Source: Methylobacterium hispanicum
GTDB lineage: Bacteria > Pseudomonadota > Alphaproteobacteria > Rhizobiales > Beijerinckiaceae
DNA length: 64,000 bases
Reading direction: 5' to 3'
Assembly: GCF_022179285.1 (NCBI RefSeq)
Contig: NZ_BPQO01000002.1
Coordinates: 62,001 to 126,000 of the forward strand
Below, one piece after another: positions 12,216 to 20,600 of this stretch. A model generated the notes under the pieces. That model worked only from the letters and a program-made list of their open reading frames with translations, did not search any database and was not told the origin of the DNA. The translations under genes were made by a program, and so were the position numbers. Each line of letters begins with the position of its first letter. Position 1 is the first letter of the stretch.

Positions 12216-12383
12216 AAAGGCACCGATCGTGCACTATGCCGGACGCGTGCGATTCATCAGGCACTTAGCCTGTGGACAGCTGTGGATTGCGGGGATGGCG
12301 AGTCGCGCCATTCCGGGTTGACCGCAGCGTGACCGCTCCGCCAATGTCCCGCCGCCGGATCGACCGGCGGGGGGAAACGACAG

Positions 12384-13271
12384 ATGGGTTCTGGCCTGGG
12401 TCCGACGCGCGCGATCGCCCTCATGGCGACCCTGGTCCTGGCGCCAGGCTTCCTGGCCGCGGGAGCCGTATCGGCCCAGGATGCCACCCAGCAGCGCAGA
12501 GGTGCGGCAACCCGCCCGGCGCCGCGGCCGGCGAGCCAGCCGATCATGGTCTACGATGCCCGCATCGAGGCCGGGGACCTACGCATCTCGGGCTCGGTGC
12601 GCAAGCCGAACGCGATCGTGGTGATGGACGAGGACATCTCGATCCAGGCCGACCGGCGCGGCCGCTTCGTCTTCCGGCTACCCTACCGGCCGGGCTCCTG
12701 CGTGGTCAGCCTGAAGAGCGACGAGGACGAGCGCGAGGCGGTGATCGCCAACTGCGCGCCCGAGGGCCAGGCGGGTCCGAAGGGCGATGCGGGTCCGATG
12801 GGTCAGGCCGGGGCGCAGGGTCCCCAGGGGGAGACGGGTCCGAAGGGCGAGCGGGGCGAAGCCGGCCCCGCAGGTCCGGCGGGAATCGCCGGGCCCATCG
12901 GTCCTCAGGGTCAGGCCGGAGCCCCGGGCCCCAAGGGTGATACCGGTCCCAAGGGTGATGCGGGTCCCAAGGGAGACACGGGTCCGAAGGGAGACACGGG
13001 TCCGAAGGGCGAGCCCGGGCCGCGGGGGCCGGCGGGCATCGCCGGCGCGCCCGGCCCGGCCGGTCCGGCGGCGAGCGCGCCCCTGCGGGCGGTCCGCGCC
13101 GAGTCCTGCGGCTCGGGCGGGTGCAGCGTCTCGTGCGAGCGCGGCGAGATCCTCGTCTCAGCCTACTGCCTGAAGGCTGGCGCACCGGCCTTCACGGGCG
13201 GGGAGGGCGCGCCCGGCGCGACCTGCCCGAGCGAGGCCGTCGGCATGGTGGGGATCTGCGGCCGACTCTGA
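12384..13271 (+). CDS. Secreted collagen-like protein
   Basis: 295 residues. A signal peptide ends near AVSA/QDA (about residue 31). Residues 52-125 form a small beta-rich domain with two cysteines. Residues 128-229 are 34 uninterrupted Gly-X-Y triplets rich in GPKGDT. The C-terminal 66 residues carry six cysteines ([20 protein letters not shown]). Collagen-like stretches of this kind form triple helices, so an extracellular or surface trimer is expected, perhaps for adhesion or matrix. GGGGGGAAA upstream of the ATG serves as ribosome site. The gene stands alone, converging on an acetyltransferase pseudogene. Confidence 0.88.
   Translation: MGSGLGPTRAIALMATLVLAPGFLAAGAVSAQDATQQRRGAATRPAPRPASQPIMVYDARIEAGDLRISGSVRKPNAIVVMDEDISIQADRRGRFVFRLPYRPGSCVVSLKSDEDEREAVIANCAPEGQAGPKGDAGPMGQAGAQGPQGETGPKGERGEAGPAGPAGIAGPIGPQGQAGAPGPKGDTGPKGDAGPKGDTGPKGDTGPKGEPGPRGPAGIAGAPGPAGPAASAPLRAVRAESCGSGGCSVSCERGEILVSAYCLKAGAPAFTGGEGAPGATCPSEAVGMVGICGRL
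12765..13070 (+). repeat. Gly-X-Y coding repeat (34 triplets)
   Basis: A run of 9-base units encoding Gly-X-Y. The middle (about 12930-13015) is nearly identical at DNA level, repeating variants of GGTCCCAAGGGTGATAC. Such tandem units can expand or contract by slippage in frame, so the copy number may vary between strains. Confidence 0.85.
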
Positions 13272-13293
13272 GCCGGATCCCCACGGGCCGCCC

Positions 13294-13997
13294 TCACAGC
13301 ACCACCCAGGCCCCCTCCCGCTGCGTCAGGGTCGAGGGCTGGTCGGGCAGTTCCGGGACGGTGCCGGCCGCGACCGCCGCCTCCAGGGCCGACAGCGCCT
13401 CGTCCGTGAGCTTGCCCTTCGGCGCCGCCGGGTTCTGCGCCCACCACGTCGGGAGGTCGTAGCGCCAGGGGGCGAGGGCGAGCAGGCGTGCGATCGTGCG
13501 GTCGTCGAAGCGTTTGCGGATCGGCCGCGCCGGGATCCCGCCCACGATCGTGTACGGGGGCACGTCGCGCGTGACGACCGCGCGGGCGGCCACCACGGCC
13601 CCAGTCCCGACGCGCGCCGCCGAGCACGGTGGCGCCGGCGCCGATCCAGACATCGTGCCCGAGATGGACCGGGCGGATCTCGTCCCACGCATCGTGCGGC
13701 GTGTAGACCGCGTGGAAGTCGAAGACGTTCTTGTAGGAGACGGGGCTCGTCAGCAGGTGGTCGGTCGGGTGCTGGGTCAGGCCGAGCCGGACCGTGTCGC
13801 CGACGCTGCAGTAGCGCCCGATCTCGGCGACGAGGGCGTCGGTACCCATGCCGATATAGGAATACGCCCCGATCCGGCAGCGGCTGATGCGGACGCCGTG
13901 CCAGAGCACGACCGGCCGCTCATAGAGCAAGTTCGCCGTTGATGGTGACGTTGCCCTTGATGGCGATGCCGTGGCGTCTCAGCTCGGCGGTCGACAT
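13294..13997 (-). pseudogene. CatB/Vat-type xenobiotic acetyltransferase, broken by two frameshifts
   Basis: The left-handed beta-helix acetyltransferase is spread over three frames. The ATG at 13995-13997, behind a GGGAG site, gives RRHGIAIKGNVTINGE and then stops at 13920. The next frame carries LLYERPVVLWHGVRISRCRI to [13 protein letters not shown]. The third carries [34 protein letters not shown] and the C-terminus to 13294. The first junction is near 13930 (one extra base); the second is in a GCGCGC run near 13611-13616 (two bases short or one extra). Acetyl transfer to antibiotics or sugars is the family role. Sequencing error is possible for the GC-run shift, but two shifts favour a true pseudogene. 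Confidence 0.75.
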
Positions 13998-14043
13998 GCG
14001 CTGCTCCCGGCTTGCTTGGATCTCATCCCGGGGAATCGGGGCG

Positions 14044-14730
14044 TCAGCGCGCCCCGCCCGGCCGCGTCGCCAGCCAGATCCGGTGGCGCGCCCCGCCGCG
14101 CCGGCCGTTGGCCCGCGCCGGCACCTCCTCGACCACGAAGCCCGCATCCCGCAACCGCCGCGTGAAGGCCGCGTCCGGGTGCGCGGACCAGACGGCGAGC
14201 ACGCCGCCCGGCCGCAGCGCCGCGCGGGCGCGGCCGAGGCCGGCGTGGTCGTAGAGGCGGTCGTTGCCCGGATGGGTCAGGCCGTCCGGCCCGTTGTCCA
14301 CATCGAGCAGGATCGCGTCGTAGGCCGCCCGCGCGGCGGCGATCGGGGCGGCGACATCCGTCTGGAGGAGGCGCACTCGCGGATCGTCCAGGATGCCGCC
14401 GAATACCTCGGCCAGCGGGCCGCGCGCCCAGTCGGCGACGGCGGGCACGAGTTCGGCCACGTCCACCCGGGCGGTCTCGGGCAGGGCCTTGAGCGCGGCC
14501 CGCAGGGTGAAGCCCATGCCGAGCCCGCCGATGAGGATGCGCGGGGCCGGGGCGCCGCCGAGCTGCTCGCAGGCAAGCTGCGCCAACGCCTCCTCGGAGC
14601 CGCTGAGACGGCTGTTCATCAGCTCGTTCTGGCCGAGCTGGATCGAGAATTCGTGCCCCCGCCGCATCAGCCGCAGCGTGCCGCCGCCGTTCGGGATCGT
14701 TCCCGTGTCGATGTGGACCCAGGGGATCAT
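14044..14730 (-). CDS. Spermidine-synthase-like methyltransferase-fold protein
   Basis: 228 residues with a Rossmann fold of the polyamine-synthase type. RILIGGLGMGFTLRAAL is the cofactor glycine-rich loop and AYDAILLDVDNGPDG the acidic motif. True spermidine synthases usually carry a DG-D-Y-H pattern that is not clear here, so the substrate is uncertain. It overlaps the upstream flavoprotein gene by four bases (ATGA), so the two are translationally coupled. No signal peptide. Confidence 0.75.
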   Translation of the reverse strand: MIPWVHIDTGTIPNGGGTLRLMRRGHEFSIQLGQNELMNSRLSGSEEALAQLACEQLGGAPAPRILIGGLGMGFTLRAALKALPETARVDVAELVPAVADWARGPLAEVFGGILDDPRVRLLQTDVAAPIAAARAAYDAILLDVDNGPDGLTHPGNDRLYDHAGLGRARAALRPGGVLAVWSAHPDAAFTRRLRDAGFVVEEVPARANGRRGGARHRIWLATRPGGAR

Positions 14731-15965
14731 GCCGCGCCTCCGTCCCTGTCGCCAACCTCCGCCAGCCAGCCGAGCATGCCCTCCGCGGCCGCGCGGCCGG
14801 AGGCGAAGGCGCCCTGCAGCAGGTAGCCGCCGGTCGGAGCCTCCCAGTCGAGCATCTCGCCGGCCGCGAACAGGCCGGGTCGCCCCGGCAGCATGAAGCG
14901 CGCATCGATGCCCTGAAGGCCGCCCGCCGTCGAGATCGCCCGCGCGATCGGCTCGGGTCCCGCGAGGGTGAGGCGCGCCGCCTTGATCCGGGCGGCGAGT
15001 GCCGCCGGCTCGGCGGGCAGCGGCCCACCCTCGGATTCTCGCAGCAGCCCGGCAGCGACCGGCGCGAGGCCGGCAGCCTTGCGCAGGCGACTCGCAGCGG
15101 ATTCGCCGGGTCGTGACCGCGCGAGGCGCGCGGTGAGATCCGCCTCCGCGAGGTCCGGCCGCAGGTCGAGCGCGAGCGTGGCCGACCCGTCGGCCTCCGC
15201 CCCCTCCCGCAGGACGCGCCCGAGCGCGTAGACCGCGCCGCCCTCGATCCCCGTTTCAGTCACAACCATCTCGCCGAGGACCCGCCGGCCGCTCGCCGAG
15301 AGGGCGACGCGCTTGACCGGCTCGCCCGCGAAGCGGGCACGAAAGATCTCGGACCACGCCACCCGGAACCCGACATTGGCCGGGCGCAAGGGGGCCACCG
15401 GCACGCCGAGCCCTTCGAGCAGCCCGACCCAGGACCCGTCCGAGCCGAGCCGCGGCCAGCTCGCGCCGCCGAGCGCGAGGAGCGCGGCGGCGGGCGCGTG
15501 GCGCACCTGCCCCTCCGGCGTGTCGATGACGAGCGTCCGACCCTCGATGCCGGCCAGCCGGTGGCGGGTGCGGACGCGGACGCCGAGGCGATCGAGCCGC
15601 GCGAGCCAGGCCCGCAGCAGCGGCGAGGCCTTGAAGACCTTTGGGAAGACGCGCCCGCTCGACCCGACGAAGGTCGGCTGGCCGAGCCCCTCGCACCACG
15701 CCCGCAGGGCCTCCGGCGGGAAGGCCCGGATGGCGGCCTCCAGGCTGCCGGCCGGGTGGTAGCGGGCCAGGAAATCGGGCAGCGCCTCGCCGTGGGTCAG
15801 GTTCAGCCCGCCGCGGCCCGCGATCAGCAGACGGCGCGCCACCGAGGGCATGCGCTCGTGGACCGTGACCGTGTGGCCGGCCTCGGCCAGCCGCTCGGCC
15901 GCGGCGAGGCCCGCCGGGCCGCCGCCCACCACGGCGAGGTCGTGTCTCTTCGTCTCCCTGGACAT
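14727..15965 (-). CDS. NAD(P)/FAD-dependent flavoprotein of the HI0933/BaiN-like family
   Basis: 412 residues. The N-terminal dinucleotide fold is unambiguous (LAVVGGGPAGLAAAERLAEAG, residues about 9-29). The RRLLIAGRGGLNLTHGE and GSSGRVFPK segments and the C-terminal GLFAAGEMLDWEAPTGGYLLQ motif define the family. The reaction of these flavoproteins is mostly unknown. It is the first gene of a two-gene operon with the spermidine-synthase-like gene. Confidence 0.85.
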   Translation of the reverse strand: MSRETKRHDLAVVGGGPAGLAAAERLAEAGHTVTVHERMPSVARRLLIAGRGGLNLTHGEALPDFLARYHPAGSLEAAIRAFPPEALRAWCEGLGQPTFVGSSGRVFPKVFKASPLLRAWLARLDRLGVRVRTRHRLAGIEGRTLVIDTPEGQVRHAPAAALLALGGASWPRLGSDGSWVGLLEGLGVPVAPLRPANVGFRVAWSEIFRARFAGEPVKRVALSASGRRVLGEMVVTETGIEGGAVYALGRVLREGAEADGSATLALDLRPDLAEADLTARLARSRPGESAASRLRKAAGLAPVAAGLLRESEGGPLPAEPAALAARIKAARLTLAGPEPIARAISTAGGLQGIDARFMLPGRPGLFAAGEMLDWEAPTGGYLLQGAFASGRAAAEGMLGWLAEVGDRDGGAA

Positions 15966-16139
15966 GCGCCCGGGAAGAGGCGGCGGAGAGGCCGCCTGTC
16001 AAGCGCGGGCGCGTCCTTGAATCGTCCGGGTGGGCCCCCCACCTCGCGACGATCGGCTGCGGGCCCCTCTGGCGGGATGCGTCCTCATGCTCCCGTGATG
16101 TCGGAGCCGATGCCCTCTCGCCAGGAGCATCGCGCCCCC

Positions 16140-17171
16140 ATGATGGACGTCCTCACCTACGCGTGGCTCGGCAAGCCGATCTGGATGTGGATCGGCTTCC
16201 ACGCCCTCGTCGCCGGCCTGCTCGCCTTCGATCTCGGCCTGCTGCACCGCGACAGGAATCACGAGATCGGCGTGAAGGAGAGCCTTCTCCTCACGGCCTT
16301 CTATTTCGGTCTCGGCCTTGCCTTCGGCGGCTGGATCTGGTGGTACATCGGTCCCCAGGCGGCGCAGGAATACGTCACCGGCCTCGTGATCGAGAAGTCG
16401 CTGTCGATGGACAACGTCTTCGTGATCGCGGTGATCCTGACCGCGCTGGGCATCCCCCGGGCGGCCCAGCACCGCGTCCTGGTCTGGGGCATCCTCGCCG
16501 CTGTGCTGCTGCGCGGCCTGATGATCGGGCTCGGCGCCGCCCTGGTGAACGAGGCCCACTGGGTCCTCTCGATCTTCGCAGCCTTCCTGATCTATGCCGG
16601 CCTCAAGATGCTGCTCTCCCGCGAGCAGGAGGAGGGCGACATCCGCGACAGCGCCATGGTGCGCTTCCTCCAGCGCTGGCTGCGGGTGACGCCGGAGCTG
16701 CACGGCCAGCGCTTTCTCGTGCGCAAGACCGACCCGAAGACGGGCCGGCTCGCCACCTTCCTGACGCCGATGGCCTTCGCGCTGGTGCTGGTCAACGCCG
16801 CCGACGTGCTCTTCGCCGTGGACAGCGTGCCGGCGATCTTCGCGATCACCACCGACACCTACATCGTCTACACCTCGAACATCTTCGCCATCCTGGGCCT
16901 GCGCGCCCTCTACTTCGCGCTCGCCGCGATGGTGGACCGCTTCGCCTACCTGAAGACCGCGCTCGCCCTGATCCTCATCTTCATCGGCGCCAAGATCGTG
17001 GTCGCCGACACGTTCGAGCTGGTCCACGTGCCGGCCTGGGTCTCGCTCGTGGTCACGCTGGTGCTGCTCGTGGGCGGCGTCGCCTACAGCCTCTGGCGGA
17101 CCCGGGCCGGCGCCGTCCGGGACGCGGAGGCGGGCGAGGAGCACCGCGCGCAGATCGGCGGCCGGGCCTAA
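16140..17171 (+). CDS. TerC-family integral membrane protein
   Basis: About 343 residues with seven or more transmembrane helices. The family signatures SLSMDNVFVIAVILT and NAADVLFAVDSVPAIFAITT carry the conserved intramembrane aspartates. TerC/Alx proteins export Mn2+ or support metalation of exoenzymes and tellurite tolerance; which applies here is not visible. Two adjacent ATG codons (16140 and 16143) follow CAGGAG; a further in-frame ATG about 45 bases upstream is possible. No yybP-ykoY-like leader was recognised before it. Confidence 0.9.
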   Translation: MMDVLTYAWLGKPIWMWIGFHALVAGLLAFDLGLLHRDRNHEIGVKESLLLTAFYFGLGLAFGGWIWWYIGPQAAQEYVTGLVIEKSLSMDNVFVIAVILTALGIPRAAQHRVLVWGILAAVLLRGLMIGLGAALVNEAHWVLSIFAAFLIYAGLKMLLSREQEEGDIRDSAMVRFLQRWLRVTPELHGQRFLVRKTDPKTGRLATFLTPMAFALVLVNAADVLFAVDSVPAIFAITTDTYIVYTSNIFAILGLRALYFALAAMVDRFAYLKTALALILIFIGAKIVVADTFELVHVPAWVSLVVTLVLLVGGVAYSLWRTRAGAVRDAEAGEEHRAQIGGRA

Positions 17172-17176
17172 GGAGG

Positions 17177-17229
17177 GCCCGGCGCGACCATCCCGCGCGC
17201 CGGGCGAGCCTCGCAAGCGGGCTCGCCCG
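17177..17229 (+). terminator. Two overlapping, mutually exclusive hairpins after terC
   Basis: Hairpin A pairs 17177-17186 with 17196-17205 (10 bp, loop 9). Hairpin B pairs 17201-17210 with 17220-17229 (10 bp, loop 9). They share 17201-17205, so only one can form. There is no T-run. They may end the terC transcript or attenuate the small gene downstream. Confidence 0.45.
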
Positions 17230-17286
17230 GTTGTAGGATGCGGGGGCGCCCGGACTGGCGGGCGCCTCACGCGAGCGGAGCGGCGG

Positions 17287-17580
17287 ATGAGCGCTCTCGA
17301 CTGGTTCGGGCTCACCCTGGCCTTCCTGGCGCCGCTGCCCCCAGAGCGGCCCGTGCCGCCCGAACCGATGCGCGGCAGCGCGCTGGCGGCCGCCCTGGTG
17401 ATCGGCAGCGTCTGCCTCGTGATGGTGCTGCCGATGGTGATGATCTGGAGCTTCCACCGACCCGAAGGCGAGTTCCGTCGCCACTGCGAGGCGCGGGGTG
17501 GGCAGGTGCGGCCGACCTATCTCGACGGCAGCGGCCCGCAGCGCTGCGACCTCGGCGCCCGGCACCTCTCGGCCTCCTGA
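17287..17580 (+). CDS. Small membrane protein (function unknown)
   Basis: 97 residues. One confident transmembrane helix (about 33-54, ALAAALVIGSVCLVMVLPMV) follows a short hydrophobic N-terminal stretch. The C-terminal tail has two cysteines (RRHCEARGG and QRCDLG) that could pair if periplasmic. The purine-rich GCGGAGCGGCGG precedes the ATG. No family was recognised. It lies between terC and a methyltransferase gene, with no obvious functional link to either. Confidence 0.6.
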   Translation: MSALDWFGLTLAFLAPLPPERPVPPEPMRGSALAAALVIGSVCLVMVLPMVMIWSFHRPEGEFRRHCEARGGQVRPTYLDGSGPQRCDLGARHLSAS

Positions 17581-17667
17581 TCCGCCATCTGGCCCTCGGC
17601 TGGTCCTCGGGCGCGTTCGTCTCTAGACGACGGGCAGCCGGCGCGCCGGCTCTGCGCGGGATCCATC

Positions 17668-18429
17668 ATGGCCATCGAATCGAAGCTTCTGGACGTCGGC
17701 CCGTCCGACCAGAACATCGTCGATCTGTTCCAGGGCGAGTGGTCCTCGCGGATGCCGGGCGATCTCGTGGCCGAGCCCGGCCACGCGGAACTCTTCGCCG
17801 ATCACCGCCTCCACTGGGCGAACGGGCTGATCGGCCCCTTCGCGGATCTCGACGTGCTGGAACTCGGGCCCCTGGAGGGCGCGCACGCCACGCTGCTGGA
17901 GGGCCTCGGCGCCCGCTCGGTCACCTCGATCGAGGCGAACCCGCGCGCCTTCCTCAAATGCCTGTGCGTGAAGGAGCTCTTCGGCCTCACCCGGACCCGG
18001 TTCAAGCTCGGCAGCTTCCTGCCCTATCTGGAGACCTGCGGGCGGTTCGACGCGGTGATCGCCTGCGGCGTGCTCTACCACATGGCCGAGCCGCTGCGGC
18101 TCCTCGACCTGATCACGGCGCGCACCGACCGGGTCTTCCTCTGGACGCACGTCCATCAGGCCGACATCGTGGCGACGCGCGCCGACCGCGCCCTGTTCTG
18201 GCCGCCGCTGCCGATCGGCGGCACGCCCTATCGCGGGGCGCGTCGGCTCTACCCGGTCGTCGCCAAGTCCTGGCAGGGCTTCAGCGGGGGCGGGGAGAGC
18301 CACGCGGTCTGGCTGGAGCGCGACAGCCTGCTCGCCTACTTCCGCGACCGCGGCTTCGCCGTGACGATCGACTTCGACGAGCCGGACCACGTGAACGGCC
18401 CGGCGCTGGCGCTCTGCGCGCGGCGTTGA
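17668..18429 (+). CDS. Class I SAM-dependent methyltransferase
   Basis: 253 residues. The Rossmann methyltransferase core shows VLELGPLEGAHATLLEGLGA (motif I, about residue 69), SVTSIEANPRAFLK (motif II) and FDAVIACGVLYHMAEPLRLL (motif IV/post-IV). The VLYHM pattern recalls tRNA and small-molecule methyltransferases, but no specific family was recognised. It converges on the kinase gene at 18506. The substrate is unknown. Confidence 0.8.
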   Translation: MAIESKLLDVGPSDQNIVDLFQGEWSSRMPGDLVAEPGHAELFADHRLHWANGLIGPFADLDVLELGPLEGAHATLLEGLGARSVTSIEANPRAFLKCLCVKELFGLTRTRFKLGSFLPYLETCGRFDAVIACGVLYHMAEPLRLLDLITARTDRVFLWTHVHQADIVATRADRALFWPPLPIGGTPYRGARRLYPVVAKSWQGFSGGGESHAVWLERDSLLAYFRDRGFAVTIDFDEPDHVNGPALALCARR

Positions 18430-18505
18430 AGACGTTTCGGCCGTAGGAATCCCGGAATGCCCTCTCCCTGCCTGCGGGGAGACGCGGTCCGCCGCCCCGG
18501 ACCGA

Positions 18506-19828
18506 TCAGCCAGCCTCCGGTGTCCCGACCCGGTCGAGCGCCTCCACCACCTCCGCCATCAGCGGCCGCGCGCCGACATCCGGCTGAACGCAGGCCCGCT
18601 CCAGCGCGCGCAGGGCCGCCATCTCCGCGGGCACCGGATCGCAGCGGTCGAGAATCTCGCCGAGCAGCAGCCCCCAGGCCCGCACCTCGACCCGCCGGAA
18701 GGCGTCGCCGGTCTCCCCCGCCGCCAGGGCACAGGCCGCGCCGAAATCGCTGAGCACGGCCGCGCCCGACGCCCCGTCCCAGAGCAGGTTGTGGGCGTAG
18801 AGGTCGCCGTGCATCAGGCCGCGCGCGTGGAGATGCGCCGCCCCCGCGGCGGCGGCGCGCGCGAGGCGGAGTGCGACCTCCGGCGTGAGACGCAGCGCGG
18901 GGTCGTAGACGTCCCGGCTGCAGCTCGCGAGGCTCGGCGGGCCGGCGAGCGCCCGCCACCCGGCGGGCAGGAGCGGCATCAGCAGCCCGTCCGCACCCTC
19001 CGGGTGGCCGACGAGCCGGCCGAGGCCGCCGGTGAGGTTCGGGTGGGCGCCGGCCGCGAGGCAGGCCGCCATCTCGCGCTCGGGCAGGCCGTCGCTCGTC
19101 ATCGTGCCCCGGAACAGCTTCACGGCGACCTCGCGCACCGCGTCCGGGCGGCGCCAGCGGGCGGCGTGGATCCGGCCCGAGGCGCCTTCGCCCAGCAGCG
19201 CGCCGGGTTCGAGGTCTTCCCACGGCACGTCGGGCATCCGCGCGGGCGGCAGGTGCGGCTCGAACGGGTTGCCGGCGCAGGCGAGCCAGGCGAGCCGCGG
19301 CAGGGCGCCGAGCCAGGGCGGGGGTGCGGCGAAGCGGTTGGCGGCGACGCGCAGCAGTTCGAGGCTCGGCGCGCCCGCGAGGCTGTCGGGCAGGGCGTCG
19401 AGCCGGTTGCCGGAGAGCATCAGCTTCTGCAGCATCGGCCGCTCGCCGAGAGCGGCGGGCAGGGTCTCGATCGCGTTGTCCGTCAGCGTGAGCCAGCGCA
19501 GACGCGGCGGAAGCGCCTCGGCCGGGACCTCCCGCACACCCGCGCCGCGGCAGCCGACCTGTTCGAGCGCCGGGCAGTCGCCGAGCACCGGCGGCAGGCG
19601 TACGAACCGCCCACCCGAGCAGAACAGCACCCGCAGGTTCCGGAGGCGCGGGAGGTCGTGCGGCAGGTCGCCGAGCGTGCTGCCGCCGATGTCGAGCAGT
19701 TCGAGGGTGTCCGCGAGGCCGAAGACCTCCGGCGGGACGGCCGCGAGGCCCGGGGGCAGCCGCAGGACCCGCGCGCCCGCGAGGTCGCCGCGGCGGAGCG
19801 CGTGGAGGGTGTCGGCCGGGACGGTCAT
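18506..19828 (-). CDS. Leucine-rich-repeat protein kinase
   Basis: 440 residues with two parts. Residues about 20-190 are leucine-rich repeats of 22-24 residues (LRNLRVLFCSGGRFVRLPPVL, LRWLTLTDNAIETLPAAL, LQKLMLSGNRLDALPDSL, LELLRVAANRFAAPP). Residues about 205-440 are a Ser/Thr-type protein kinase: glycine loop LGEGASG (212-218), ATP lysine in VAVK (Lys237), catalytic HGDLYAHN (Asp342, Asn347) and DFG (Asp361). All key residues are present, so it should be active. There is no membrane segment, so it is cytosolic. It is divergent from jetB across 127 bases. The LRR part probably binds a protein partner; its substrate is unknown. Confidence 0.88.
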   Translation of the reverse strand: MTVPADTLHALRRGDLAGARVLRLPPGLAAVPPEVFGLADTLELLDIGGSTLGDLPHDLPRLRNLRVLFCSGGRFVRLPPVLGDCPALEQVGCRGAGVREVPAEALPPRLRWLTLTDNAIETLPAALGERPMLQKLMLSGNRLDALPDSLAGAPSLELLRVAANRFAAPPPWLGALPRLAWLACAGNPFEPHLPPARMPDVPWEDLEPGALLGEGASGRIHAARWRRPDAVREVAVKLFRGTMTSDGLPEREMAACLAAGAHPNLTGGLGRLVGHPEGADGLLMPLLPAGWRALAGPPSLASCSRDVYDPALRLTPEVALRLARAAAAGAAHLHARGLMHGDLYAHNLLWDGASGAAVLSDFGAACALAAGETGDAFRRVEVRAWGLLLGEILDRCDPVPAEMAALRALERACVQPDVGARPLMAEVVEALDRVGTPEAG

Positions 19829-19955
19829 GGGCGAGGGGCCTAGCAGGTTCGAGCGTGCCGCGCCGCATCGTCCCGCCGGGTATCCCTGCGCGCCGGCCTG
19901 TGGGAGAGGGAGCGCGCCGACCGCCACGCCCCGCGAGCCCACCGCCGACCCGACC

Positions 19956-20600
19956 ATGTTAGAGCCCTTCCGCGCCATCATCGACGGCGACGAGCCGCCT
20001 CCGCCGGGAAGCCGCGCCCCGGACGCGGAGGAGCTGTCGCGCGCACTCCAAGTGCTCTTGAAGGCGCAGGTGATCTATTCCGGCACGCCCGGCATCGGCC
20101 GATCCTACGAGCTGGCGCGGCACTACCAGCCCTTCTTCACCGACTACTTCGCCTGCCTCGGCTACCAGATGGCGGTCTCGCACCGGGACCAGATGGTCTC
20201 GCTGACCCTGCCGGTGGACGCCGCGCGCCACGACATCGTCTCCGAGCGCCTGCGCAAGGACGAGACCCTGGTGCTGCTGGCGCTTCGGCTCGCCTACGAG
20301 GAGGGCGTGCGCGACCACCGCATCTCGACGGACGGCATCGTCGAGATCACCACCGACGACCTCGTCGAGTCGATCCGCACCGCCGCCCGCTCCGAGCCGC
20401 CTGACGAGGCCCGGCTGATCGAGACCCTGCGCCTGTTCGCCCGCCGCGGCGGCGTGCGGCTCGGCGAGCGCGACCGGGCCGAGCGGGTGACGCCTGTCAT
20501 GGTCCTGCCGGGCATCCTGGTGCTGGCCTCCGACGGCTGGCTCGAGCGGATCGAGGCCTGGGCCAACGCAGCGGACGGCGCGGGCGACGGTGGAGAGTGA
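19956..20600 (+). CDS. JetB/MksE-like condensin accessory subunit (DUF4194)
   Basis: 214 residues. The pattern ELSRALQVLLKAQVIYSG, then LRKDETLVLLALRLAYEEG and ITTDDLVESI, fits the DUF4194/MksE (JetB) winged-helix subunit of MukBEF-like condensins. In Wadjet this subunit binds the kleisin JetA and the SMC JetC in a complex that cleaves small circular plasmids. Its stop codon overlaps the start of the SMC gene by 11 bases, so both are made together. The ATG at 19956 gives the family length. No jetA or jetD lies on either side. Confidence 0.75.
   Translation: MLEPFRAIIDGDEPPPPGSRAPDAEELSRALQVLLKAQVIYSGTPGIGRSYELARHYQPFFTDYFACLGYQMAVSHRDQMVSLTLPVDAARHDIVSERLRKDETLVLLALRLAYEEGVRDHRISTDGIVEITTDDLVESIRTAARSEPPDEARLIETLRLFARRGGVRLGERDRAERVTPVMVLPGILVLASDGWLERIEAWANAADGAGDGGE

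Noticed and set aside
12271..12296. DnaA-box-like repeats (TGTGGA twice) as a replication origin
   Set aside because: Neither copy matches the nine-base DnaA box fully, and no AT-rich unwinding region or origin-linked gene is nearby.
12930..13015. Short regular DNA repeats that could suggest a CRISPR array
   Set aside because: The units are 9 bases, in frame, and encode Gly-X-Y; there are no spacers.
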